Made by a program: the position numbers and the translations under genes
Shown here: positions 45,721 to 57,842 of the stretch, piece after piece
How positions within the stretch are numbered: the first letter of the stretch is position 1
Layout: each line of letters starts with the position of its first letter
Notes under the pieces: model-generated
Databases searched by the model: none
The model's input: only the letters and a program-made list of their open reading frames with translations
What the model was told of the DNA's origin: nothing
Assembly: GCA_933228675.1 (NCBI GenBank)
Contig: OW121741.1
Location: 133,224,806 to 133,288,805 of the forward strand
Source of the DNA: Stomorhina lunata
Lineage: Eukaryota > Arthropoda > Insecta > Diptera > Rhiniidae
DNA length: 64,000 nt
Reading direction: 5' to 3'

Positions 45721-47395
45721 AAGAAAAGATTTTGAGACAAAATTTTTTCTAAAGAAAATATTTTGAGACAAAATTTTTTCTAAAGAAAATATTTTGAGAC
45801 AAAATTTTTTCTAAAGAAAATATTTTGAGACAAAATTTTTTCTAAAGAAAATATTTTGAGACAAAATTTTTTCTAAAGAAAATATTTTGAGACAAAATTT
45901 TTTCTAAAGAAAATATTTTGAGACATAATTTTTTCTAAAGAAAATATTTTGAGACAAAATTTTTTCTAAAAAAAATATTTTGAGTCAAAATTTTTTCTAA
46001 AAAAAATATTTTGAGTCAAAATTTTTTCTAAAAAAAAATTTTAAGACAAAATTTTTTCTAAAATAAATATTTTGAGACAAAATTTTTTCTAAAGAAAATA
46101 TTTTGAGACAAAATTTTTTCTAAAGAAAATATTTTGAGACAAAATTTTTTCTAAAGAAAATATTTTGAGACAAAATTTTTTCTAAAGAAAATATTTTGAG
46201 ACAAAATTTTTTCTAAAGAAAATATTTTGAGACAAAATTTTTTCTAAAGAAAATATTTTGAGACAAAATTTTTTCTAAAGAAAATATTTTGGGACAAAAT
46301 TTTTTCTAAAGAAAATATTTTGAGACAAAATTTTTTCTAAAGAAAATATTTTGAGACAAAATTTTTTCTAAAGAAAATATTTAGAGACAAAATTTTTTCT
46401 AAAGAAAATATTTTGAGACAAAATTTTTTCTAAAGAAAATATTTTGAGACAAAATTTTTTCTAAAGAAAATATTTTGAGCCAAAATTTTTTTTAAAGAAA
46501 AGTTTTTGAGATAAGTTTTTTTTGATAAATTTTGAGACACAATTTTTTATAGAAGAGATTTTAAGATTTTCTATAGGAAAGATTTTGATACAAAATATTT
46601 TCTATAGAAAAAAATTTGAGACAAAATTTTTTCTATAGAAAATATTTTGAGACAAAATTTTTTCCATAGAAAATATTTTGAGACAATTTTTAAATTCCAT
46701 TTGATAGAAATTCAAAATAAAAATTGGCACAAAGCTTTTTGTTTAAAGAAAAGATTTTGAGACAAAATTTTTTCTAAAGAAAATATTTTGAGACAAAATT
46801 TTTTCTAAAGAAAATATTTTGAGACAAAATTTTTTCTAAAGAAAATATTTTGAGACAAAATTTTTTCTAAAGAAAATATTTTGAGACAAAATTTTTTCCA
46901 TAGAAAATATTTCAAGACAAAATTTTTTTCATAGAAAATATTTTGAGACAAAATTTTTTCTAAAAAAAAATATTAAAAGACAATTTGTTTCTTTAGAAAA
47001 TATTTTGACACAAAATTTTTTCTAAAGAAAATAATTTGAGACAAAATTTTTTCTAAAGAAAATATTTTGAGACAAAATTTTTTCTAAAGAAAATATTTTG
47101 AGACAAAAATATTTTGAAACAAAATTTCTTCTATAGAAAATATTTTGAAACAAAATTTCTTCTATAGAAAATATTTTGAGAAAAAAATTTTTTCTATAGA
47201 AAATATTTTGAGATCAAATCTTTTCTAGAAAAAATATTTTGAGATAAAATTTTTTCCAGAAAAATTATTTTGAGACAAAATTTTTTCTATAGAAAATATT
47301 TGGAGACAAAATTTTTTCTATAAAAAATATTTTGACAAAAAAATGTTTCTATAAAAATGTTTTTGAGACAAAGTTGTTTTTGAGACAAAGTAAAA
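45720..47395 (+). repeat. Satellite S2, 31-bp array with a 1,025-bp duplication
   Basis: Tandem 31-bp unit with core AAATATTTTGAGACAAAAT and TTTTTTCTAAAG. Highly regular from 45740 to 46490. A non-satellite leader (AAATTCCATTTGATAGAAAT) preceding the array at 45667 recurs at 46692 and is again followed by the array, so leader plus array was duplicated in tandem with a 1,025-bp offset. Confidence 0.92.
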
Positions 47396-48560
47396 TTTTT
47401 CATATAGAAAAAATTTTGAGACAAAATTATTTATATAGAAAAAATTTCGATATAAAATTTTTTATACAGAAGAAATTTTCTATATAGAAAAAAGTTCGAA
47501 ATAAAGTTTTTCATATAGAAAAAATTTCTAAATAAAATTTTTTGTATAGAAAAAGTTTCGAAATAAAATTTTTTATATAGAAAAAATTTTGAAATAAAAT
47601 TTGTTAAATAGAAAATATTTTGAGATAAAATTTTTTTTATAGAAAAAATTTCGAGATAAAATTTTTAAATAGAAAAAATTTCGAGATAAAATTTTTAAAT
47701 AGAAAAATTTATGAAATAAAATTTTTTATATAGAAAAAATTTCGAGACAAAATTTTCTATATAGAAAAAAATTCGAGATAAAATTTTTAAATAGAAACAA
47801 TTTCGGAATAAAATTTTTTAAATAGAAAAAATTTCGAGATAAAACTTTTTATATAGAAAAAAAAAAATTTTTTTTGTATAGAAAAAATTTGTTAATAAAA
47901 TTTTTTTGTAGCAAAAATTTTGAAGTAATATTTTTTATATTGAAAAAATTTCGAGATAAAATTCTTTTATATAGAAAAAATTTTGAGAAAAAATTTTATA
48001 TAAAGAAAAAAAAATTGAAATGATTTTTTTTATTTAAAAAAAAAAATTCGAAATAAAATTGTTTATATAGAAAAAATTTCCAAATAAAATTTTTTGTGCA
48101 GAAAAAATTTCGAAATAAGTTTTTTCTATAGAAAAAATTTCGAGATAAAATTTTTTAAATAGAACAAATTAAGAGATAAAATTTTTTATATAGAAAAAAA
48201 TTCTAAATAAAATTGTTTATATAGAAAAAAATTTAAGGTAAAATGTTTTATTTAAAAAAAAATTTAAATAAAATTTTTTATATAGAAAAAATTTCGACAT
48301 CAAATTTTTTATATAGAAAAAATTAAAAAAAAATTATATAGAAAAAATTTTGAGATAAAATTTTTTATATAGAAAATATTTGGAGATAGAATTTTGTATA
48401 TAGAAAAAATTTTGAGATACAATTTTTTATATAGAAAAAATTTCGAAGTAAAATTTTTTTAGAAAAAAATTCGAAAAAAAATGTTTTATATAGAAAAAAT
48501 TTCGAGCTCAATTTTTTATATAGAAAAAATTTCGAAATAAAATGTTTTATAAAGAAAAAT
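47395..48560 (+). repeat. Satellite S1-like array, forward orientation, diverged
   Basis: Diverged units with TATAGAAAAAATTTCGAGAT and ATAAAATTTTTT, unit length near 30 bp with many A/T-run changes. It directly abuts S2. Confidence 0.85.
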
Positions 48561-50860
48561 TTCGAAATACAAAAATTTTGATACAAAAATAATGAATTTC
48601 CAAAAATTGTTGAAACATTTTTTACAAAATTTTTATTAAAAAAATTTTTTGATTTTCAACTTATTTGAATAAAATTTTTTCTACAGCAAAGATTTAGTTC
48701 CAAAATATTCGAATATAATATTTTTATCAAAAATGTTTGTTCTGATTTTTTTTTAAGAAATTGTTAAAGTAAGATTTTGGGAGATTTTAAGAAAAATATT
48801 TTCTGTTTTTCCGAAATTCTTTTTAAAATTTGAAATTTTGTTTAAAATTCAAAATTTTTGAATGTTTTAATTTAATTTCTTACTTTCCAAAAAAGAAAGT
48901 CTAATTTGTATTTTAAATTTTTTCGTAGAAGTTTAAAGTGAATTTTGTGGCATTTTGCCCTAAATTTTGTTTTAAAGATTCGGATTTTATTTCTTGAGGT
49001 TGGTTCTTTCAGTTTTTGCTATAGTTTGATCAATGAAGTAGAATTAGCAGAAAAAAAAACCTTTAAAAGTTAGTGGTGGTTACTAACATTTAGCTATTAA
49101 GACAGAAACTAAATAAAATATTTAGGTCATAAAACGAAAAAAATTAGAAAAAGAAATGACAAAAGGAAGGGGAGGTTTTGAGAAAAGTTAACTAAAAGAA
49201 ATACTTTCAAAATAAAAGACTAAATTTAAATACTGCTAATTTTTTTTTGGTTGATTTGTATTCAATTAGTCAGGAACTAGCTAAAAATTTAAAATTTAAC
49301 TGCAAAAGTAAACGACCTCTTAAGTTAAAGCTAATGAAAGTTAAAAATTCAAACTTGTCAATGGAATTGAATTCAAAATGAACAAGTTTTGGTTTATTTT
49401 TTATTTTTTTTTTTGAGATTTGAGTTATAAACTCAAAAGTATTAAAAAAAGAGTTTTTTTTTTAAGATGATGACCAAACCCACCTTGTTTAGTAGACGAC
49501 TTGAGTTTAAATAAAATTTTTCTTCAAAAAAAGTATTTAGGATTTCTTTTAAAAGTAGGTTGCAGTAAAATTGACAAAGAAAGACGACCAGTTTCACTTG
49601 AATTTCTTGCCAGAAATCAAACACAACTTCTCAGCCTTAATATTTTTTTGAGACACAAAAAGGCTGGAGTGTGTACAAAAATTCAAATATTTTTTTAATG
49701 AATTTTTGCTCCAATAAAAAAGGATTCAAACAGCTTTTTCGTTAAAATATTTAAATATCTTAAGCATTAATCATACGCCTTGGTATCCACAAAGCAGACG
49801 TTATGATTAATGCAACTCCTTCCGTTTCGCTATCGATTGAGGATGAGGGGGACTAGGGGGTTAACTCTCCAAAGTTGTTCTTGAAAAAGAAAAATTTTGA
49901 AATATTAGGTTTTGTCAGAAGTTTTCTTAAGAAAATTTCAAAACTTTATAAATACTTGTTTCTCTTTGAATAGTTATTTTAATTAGTTGTTGTCACACTT
50001 TAATTATTTAAATGTTTTTAATTATTTTATATTTTCAAAAAAATTAAGTCTCTTAGATTTTTTAAATCAATATATAAAATTCTTTTCTTGCTTCTTTTGC
50101 TTTTAGCTTTTTTTTTATATTCTTCTTTCAGTTCAATTTAATTATAAAATTCCAGCCATCCAGTAAAAACACGTCTGCTTATTTCTACGACTAATTTAAA
50201 ACTGAAAGGTCTTGCCTGAATAAAGTACGGAAATAGCTGGTCTGTTTCTGTCTGTCGGTCTTTCTGCTTTTATTTTTTCATGAAGTGATCGTAAAGATTT
50301 TTTATTTACTTTTTTGTGTGTTTTTTGTCTTTTTGGTAAAATTCAAAAGCAAATGCTTTAACAAAATGTTAAAATTACCAACAAAAAGACCCAATTTCAA
50401 AAACTCATTCAGAAAACGCAAAATAAACGCATTCTCTTAAATTCAGTCACAAAAGAAATTCACCACTTCTGCCATTTAAGAGAATTGTCAACGTCCCCCT
50501 TTTAATAACTAGAAATCATGCGGAAATGCTAGAAAGAAATAAAAATTCTCTTGGTTTTATATAAAACCATACAAAAACAACACAAAATCATAGGCCTATG
50601 AAATGGTTATCTATGCAATTTTATTTCAAAATGTTACAATTTATACAAAATCAAAAAAAATTGAAGTTTTTAAACCTGGTACTCCCCTTTAAATCATTAA
50701 TTAGATAACAAGAAATTCCTTAACTCAGATAAGTTTTTGAAAAAATGCCGGTCACTCGTTATATTCTCAGAAGTTTATGGTTAAGTTCTCGCAAATTTTA
50801 TACTCAAAACAAGTAAGAAAGTGCTATAGCCCGACTATTTGATACCCTTCACCACAAAGG
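48560..50860. other. Non-satellite island
   Basis: About 2.3 kb of AT-rich unique-looking DNA. It includes a 12-bp perfect inverted repeat at 49764-49813 (separate entry) and a GC-richer patch at 49815-49865. Open frames here are short, with no splice or domain support. Confidence 0.5.
49764..49813. repeat. Inverted repeat GCATTAATCATA with 26-nt loop
   Basis: GCATTAATCATA at 49764-49775 and TATGATTAATGC at 49802-49813 are perfect complements. The 26-nt loop is GC-richer than its surroundings. Could be a hairpin, a binding-site dyad or a small conserved element; nothing in the sequence decides between these. Confidence 0.7.
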
Positions 50861-51380
50861 TCAAACTAAAGACTCTATAAAAATCACTTCCATACATTGA
50901 TTTGCAGTATGGTAGTTTTGAAAAGTCCCACCGCTTTTACTCTAATTTGAAAATAAATGATGTAGATTATCCAATGAGAGCAAGCTAAAGCACATACACG
51001 TGCTCATGTCTATAATATAAAGATGTTTCACTTCCATACATTGATTTACCGTATGGTCGTTTTGTTAAGTCCCTGCGCTTTTACTCTAATGCAGAAACAA
51101 CTAATGTAGATTATTATCCAATGAGAGCAAGCTAAGGCATACACACGTGCTTATGAAATGTATGTTTGTTAGTGAGTTTATGAATTTTTTATTGCTCTTA
51201 ATCCACTTTAATTTTACATTTGACAGAAAAAAAATGTATGGGTATCTATATGTGACAGCGCATAGTGAAAGGTACCTAAGGGTATTTTGCGCGCATAGAG
51301 AAAGGGACCTAAGATTTTCTAATTGGTTATTTTTTTTTTTTGCCACAGCAACTTTTTCTCGAGATTTAATAACATTTATG
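50860..51380 (+). mobile_element. Dispersed repeat element with two internal copies
   Basis: Begins near ACAAGTAAGAAAGTGCTATA (50811) and runs through two copies of a segment starting CACTTCCATACATTGATTT (about 50885 and 51030), each followed by a CCAATGAGAGCAAGCTAA stretch. It matches, in reverse orientation, the 33.46-33.79 kb element, including AAAGACTCTATA and TTTGACAGAAAAAAAATGTA. No coding capacity. Class not recognised. Confidence 0.65.
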
Positions 51381-51549
51381 TAATTTCCGGCAGCGGGTCT
51401 GATATAGAACTAAGGGTCAAATTAGGAGCATAACCATGATTTATGTTTAATATAGACTTGATGGATAATTTTTAAGAAAAACTTCAATTATCTTTAGATA
51501 ATTTTGTGAGATAAGGACGAATATGGACCGACTCTGACGCTATATTTAA

Positions 51550-53765
51550 ATTAAATAAGACATTTTTAAAAATTTTTTTCTAAAAAAAAGACATTTTTGA
51601 AAAATTTGCTATATAAAAATAAGAACATTTTGAAAAATTTCCTATAAAAATAAGAAAATTTTGAAAAATTTCCTATAAAAATACGAAATTTTTTAAAACT
51701 TTACTATGAAAAAAATTTTTTGAAAAATTTCCTATAGAAATAAGAAATTTTTCAAAATTTTTTTTATAAAAATAAGAAATTTTTTTTCCTATAAAAATAA
51801 GAAATTTTTGTTCCTATAAAAATAAGAAATTTTTGAAAAAATGTCCTATAAAATAAGAAATTTTTGAAAAATTTCCTATAAAAAAAAAAGAATTTTTTTA
51901 AAAATATCCTATAAAAATAAGAAATTTTTGAAAAATTTCCTATGAAAATAAGAAATTTTTGATAAATTTCCTATAAAAATAAGAAATTTTTGGAAAATTT
52001 TCTATAAAAGTAAGAAAGTTTTAAAAATTTTCCTATAAAAATAAGTAATTTTTGAAAAATTTCCGATAAAAATAAAACTTTTTGAAAAATTTCTGATAAA
52101 AATAAGAAATTTCTGAAAAATTTCCTATAAAAATAAGAAATTTTTAAACATTTTCTATAAAAATAGAAATTTTTTCAAAAATTTCTTATAAAAATAAGAA
52201 ATTTTTTAAAAATTTCCCATAAAAATAAAAAAATTTTGAAAAATTTCCTGTTAAATTAAGAAAATTTTTAAAAATTTCCTATAAAAATAAGATTTTTTTT
52301 TTAAATTTTCTATAAAAATAAAAAAATTTTGAATAATTTCCTATAATAATACGAAATTTTTGAAAAATTTCTATAAAAATAAGAAATTTTTGAAAAATTT
52401 CTATAAAAATAAGAAATTTTTGAAAAATTTCTATAAGAAATTTTTGAAAAATTTCTATAAAAATAAGAAATTTTTGAAAAATTTCTATAAAAATAAGAAA
52501 TTTTTGAAAAATTTCTATAAGAAATTTTTGAAAAATTTCTATAAAAATAAGAAATTTTTGAAAAATTTCCTAATAAAGTGAGAAATTTTTGAAAAATATC
52601 CTATAAAAATAAGAATTTTTTAAAAAATTCCATATAAAAATAAGGAATTTTTTAAAAATGTTCCTCTAAAAATAAGAAATTTTTGAAATATTTCTTATAA
52701 AAATAAGAAATTTTTGAAAAATTTCTTATAAAAACAAGATATTTGTAAAAATTTCCTATAAAAATAAGAATTTTTTGAAAAACTAACTATTAAAATAAGA
52801 ATTTTTTGAAAAATTTCCTATTAAAATAAGAAATTTTTGAAAGATTTTCTACAAAAATAGGAAATTTATGAAAAATTCCCTATAAAAATAATAAATTTTT
52901 GAAAAATTTCAAATAAAAATAATAAATTTTTTAAAAATTTCCTATAAAAATAATAAATTTTTTAAAAATTTCGTATAAAAATAAGAAAATTTTTAAAAAT
53001 TTCCTATAAAAATAAGAAATTTTTTAAAAATTTCCTATAAAAATAAGAAATTTTTTAAAAATTTCCTATAAAAATAAGAAATTTTTGAAAAATTTCTTAT
53101 AAAAATAAGAAATTTTTTAAAAATTTCCTATAAAAATAAGGAGTTTTAGAAGAAATTTCTATAAAAATAAGAAATTTTTGAAAAATTTCCTATAAAAATA
53201 AGAAATTTTTGAAAAATTTCCTATAAAAATAAGAAATTTTTGAAAAATTTCCTATAAAAAAAAGAAATTTTTGAAAAATTTCCTATAAAAATAAGAAATT
53301 TTTGAAAAATTTCCTATAAAAATACGAAATTTTTGAAAATTTTCCTATAAAAATAAGAAATTTTTGAAAAATTTCTTATAAAAATAAGAAATTTTTGAAT
53401 AATTTCCTATAAAAATAAGGAGTTTTAGAAGAAATTTCTATAAAAATAAGGAGTTTTAGAAGAAATTTCTATAAAAATAAGGAGTTTTAGAAGAAATTTC
53501 TATAAAAATAAGAAATTTTTGAAAAATTTCCTATAAAAATAAGAAAATTTTGAAAAATTTCCTATAAAAATAAGAAATTTTTGAAAAATTTCCTTTAAAA
53601 ATAAGAATATTTTTGAAAAATTTCCTATAAAAAGAAGAAATTTTTGAAAAATTTCCTATAAAAATAAGAAATTTTTGAAGAATTTTCTATAAAAATAAGA
53701 AATTTTTTAAAAATTTCGTATAAAAATAATTTTTTTTTTTTTTTAATTTCCAATAAAAATAAATC
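51550..53765 (+). repeat. Satellite S3, 31-bp array
   Basis: Unit with core AAATTTTTGAAAAATTTCC followed by TATAAAAATAAG, 31 bp. Near 52384-52552 units of 30, 30 and 24 bp alternate to give an 84-bp higher-order period. A variant unit, GGAGTTTTAGAAGAAATTTC, appears at about 53138 and then three times in a row near 53418-53500. Confidence 0.93.
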
Positions 53766-54970
53766 CTTTTGCAAATGTGTGAGTTAGAGGTACAGGTCGA
53801 AAACACTTTTGAGAAAATATCTCACAATTTTCCAGGTGTTTCGAAATCTTTGCAAATGGTTTTTGTAAGCACTCAACTAGGCCCATAGGTCTTTTTACTA
53901 AAGTTGGCCACTTAAGACACCATATAATGAAAAAACATCAACACTTTTCTATCGAAATTCAAAACATCGAAAATTCTTTATAAATATATTCTATATTTCT
54001 TTATATCGAATATATTCTATGTAAAGAAATCCATAACATCTTACATTCTCGATGTAAGCAAAAGTTATCGAAACATCTTAAAGTACTTAAGATCCATTGA
54101 AAAAAATGCCGGTCTATCTTAATTGCTAATAACTTCCCGGTAAAATTCTTGGAAACTCAAAAAAATTCTCTATATTTATATCTCTATATTTTGAAATTCC
54201 GCTCTTTTTCTAGCCAAATTCTCTTTCTTCATAACCAACAAAGTCCAGTTAAACCAGTAAAAAGATTTATTAATAAATTTCTAAACAATAACAAAAAAAT
54301 AAAAGCTAAAGCAATTAATTAATAATTGAAATAAAAAACAAAACTTTGTCTTCTAAAAGAAACAAAAAAAAAAAACGGCAAGTGAAAAAATAAAATATTC
54401 AAATTGAAATTGACTAAAAGCGAGTATAAAATTTATAATTACGCGATTACCTCATTTCGACTGACTTTGACAACAAAAACAATAACAAGAAATTAAAAAT
54501 GAAAAAAAAATTGAAAAAAGTTTTCAAATGAACTAAAATCAAACAAATAACTAAAAAAAATAATACAGAAACAAATAAATAAATAATAAAAAATAAATAC
54601 AATAAATAAAACAAAATATTCGAATGCACTGCAAAAAATTCAAGTGGTCTTGTCTGTCTGTAAAACATCGAAAAAAAAAGAGAATTTTAATGCCGCCTCT
54701 ATTGATGATAGAGCCACCACAAAAATATTGACAGCAACATTTTGCCGGTATCTAAGTGTCGACTGACGGACGATTGACTACGTAATAGCAGCAAAAACAT
54801 GTGCGTGTATTTCTATTATATAAAAGCAAATAATATAAAATTTATACTTTATTTAACAAACAATTTAGTAACGACGCTTCAGCCATTAAGAGGAGGAGGG
54901 GAAAAGAGGGCTACACTAATGGGAAAGTAAAAGAAAGTCTTAGTCGAATACTATTATACTCTATACAAAT
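53765..54970. other. Non-satellite island
   Basis: AT-rich DNA with one GC-balanced stretch near 54690-54790 (CCGCCTCTATTGATGATAG, then GTGTCGACTGACGGACGAT). No coding sense or promoter element that I can support. Confidence 0.45.
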
Positions 54971-57000
54971 GGATTAGAATAAGAATTTTTTAAAAAAATT
55001 CTTATAAAAATAAGAAATTTTTGAAAAATTTCCTATAAAAATAAGAAATTTTTGAAAAATTTCCTATAAAAATAAGAAATTTTTTAAAAATTTCCTATAA
55101 AAATAAGAAGTTTTTTAAAAATTTCCTATAAAAATAAGAAATTTTTGAAAAATTTCCTATAAAAATTTCCTATAAAAATAAGAAATTTTTGAAAAATTTC
55201 CTATACAAATAAGAAATTTTTGAAAAATTTCCTATAAAAATAAGAAATTTTTGAAAAATTTCCTATAAAAGTAAGAAATTTTTGAAAAATTTTCTATAAA
55301 AATAAGAAATTTTTGAAAAATTTCCTATAAAAATAAGAAATTTTTGAAAAATTTCCTATAAAAATAAGAAATTTTTGGAAAATTTCTTATAAAAATAAGA
55401 AATTTTTGAAAAATTTCCTATAAAAATAAGAAACTTTTGAAAAATTTCCTATAAAAATAAGAAATGTTTGAAAAATTTCCTATAAAAATAAGAAATGTTT
55501 GAAAAATTTCCTATAAAAATAAGAAATGTTTAAAAAATTTCCTATAAAAATAAGAAATTTTTGAAAATTTTCCTATAAAAATAAGAAATTTTTGAAAAAT
55601 TTCCTATAAAAATAAGAAATTTTTGAAAAATTTCCTATAAAAATAAGAAATTTTTGAAAAATTTCCTATAAAAATAAGAAATTTTTGAAAAATTTCCTAT
55701 AAAAATAAGAAATTTTTGAAAAATTTCCTATAAAAATAAGAAATTTTTGAAAAATTTCCTATAAAAATAAGAAATTTTTGAAAAATTTCCTATAAAAATA
55801 AGAAATTTTTGAAAAATTTCCTATAAAAATAAGAAATTTTTGAAAAATTTCCTAAAAAATAAAAAATTTTTGAAAAATTTCCTATAAAAATAAGAAATTT
55901 TTGAAAAATTTCCTATAAAAATAAGAAATTTTTGAAAAATTTCCTATAAAAATAAGAAATTTTTGAAAAATTTCCTATAAAAATAAGAAATTTTTGAAAA
56001 ATTTCCTATAAAATAAGAAATTTTTGAAAAATTTCCTATAAAAATAAGAAATTTTTGAAAAATTTCCTATAAAAATAAGAAATTTTTGAAAAATTTCCTA
56101 TAAAAATAAGAAATTTTTGAAAAATTTCTTATAAAAATAAGAAATTTTTGAAAAATTTCCTATAAAAATAAGAAATTTTTGAAAAATTTCCTATAAAAAT
56201 AAGAAATTTTTAAAAAATTTCCTGTAAAAAAAAGAAATTTTTGAAAAATTTCCTATAAAAATAAGAAAATTTTGAAAAACTTCCTATAAAAATAAGAAAA
56301 TTTTCAAGAATTTCCTATAAAAATAATTTTTCAAAAAGAAACATTTTTCAAAAAGAAAATTTTCAAAAAATTTCTATAAAAATAAGAAATTTTGAAAAAT
56401 TTCTTATCTTAATTAGAAATTTTTGAAAAATTTCCTATAAAAATAAAAAATTTTTGAAAAATTTCCTATAAAAATAAGAAAATTTTGAAAAATTTCATAT
56501 AAAAATAAAAAATTTTTGAAAAATTTCCTACAAAAATAAGAAATTTTTGAAAAATTTAATATAAAAATAAGAAATTTTTGAAAAATTTCCTATAAAAATT
56601 AAAAATTGCTTTTAGAAATAAACAATTTTTGATTTTTTTTTTAAGATTTCTTAAGAAAGTAAGATATTTATGAAAAATTTTTGGTACAAATAAGAAATTT
56701 TTTGAAAATTTCTTATAAAAAAAAAAAAATTTAAATTTCTTATGAAAGAAATTTCTGAAAGAAGAAAGTTTTGAAAAATGTCTTAAAAAAATATTAAGTT
56801 TTTAAAAAAATTCTTATAAAAATAAGAAAATTTTGAAAAATTTCCTATAAAAAAAATAAATTTTTGAAAGATTTCTTATAAATTTTTTGAAAAATTTCTT
56901 TTAAAAATAAGAAATTTCAAAAGAATTTCCTATAGAAAGATAAAAAATTTTTAAGAATATTCAATAAAAAGAGGAATTTCCTATAAAGAGAACAACAGAA
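54970..57000 (+). repeat. Satellite S3, 31-bp array, most homogeneous block
   Basis: Same unit and orientation as 51.55-53.77 kb. From about 55560 to 56210 consecutive units are almost identical, with only occasional single-base changes or one-base deletions. Decays after 56300. Confidence 0.95.
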
Positions 57001-57842
57001 TTTCTAACAATATTGAATACCCCTATTGCTAGAATTTTCAATATGGCTAATGATCTCAAATATAGAGATGGTAAGAGAAATCAAGAAAATGTTCTAATTA
57101 CCAAAAGCAATTAGAGCGAAAGAGTGACAATCGAAAAAGTGTCAAACTAAAACAAATGGAATGTGTTGATATCTCAAATAAAATCATATAAAAGATAAGA
57201 AAATATAAAATCAAAGTCAAAATTTCGCAATAAAAAGAAGGAGAGATACGTAATCATTTAGGAAAACACCCAAGGGGACATCATACGCTAGAAAGAGAGA
57301 GTGGCCTCCAAATTTCGTAAAACTTGGTACAGAGATAAGGCAGAATTTCGAAAATATGACAACATTAATGAATAATTTCAAATTAATAATTTCAAATAAT
57401 TTCTAACCAAAAATGACCGCATATTTGAGAATTTAATAAATTTAATTTTCATTTAAAGTGATTAGAAAAAAAATTGTGTTTGCCTTAAAAATTCACACAA
57501 ATAAAAATGACTTGATTTCGGAGTAAATTCTATAGAAAATAGATAAAAAGGCATTTGTTAGTCATAAATAAGGCATTTTAATATTCTAATGATTTATAGT
57601 CTTAATGGACATAATTATTTTTGTAAAACACAACTTGAAATATTTATATAAATAAGTTGATAAAGAGTGCTCCGAATAAAATAGTCATTTACTATTTTTG
57701 GCAAAATGTATCTATTCATAGTGCAAGAAATACATATATTTCCCTAATACCAAGAAAACACAGAAATTTATTTAACGGAGTGCCTACAAAAAAGATTTTG
57801 GACAGAGTAGCTCTTTTAATTATTCTTAAATATGGTTGATTT
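57000..57842. other. Non-satellite island
   Basis: AT-rich unique DNA. The 60-residue open frame at 57657-57839 has no domain, no splice signals in the needed phase and ordinary intron composition, so no gene is called. Confidence 0.45.

Noticed and set aside
57657..57839. 60-codon plus-strand frame MIKSAPNKIV... as a small gene
   Set aside because: Length is near chance for AT-rich DNA, with no domain, no homology recognised and no promoter or splice context.
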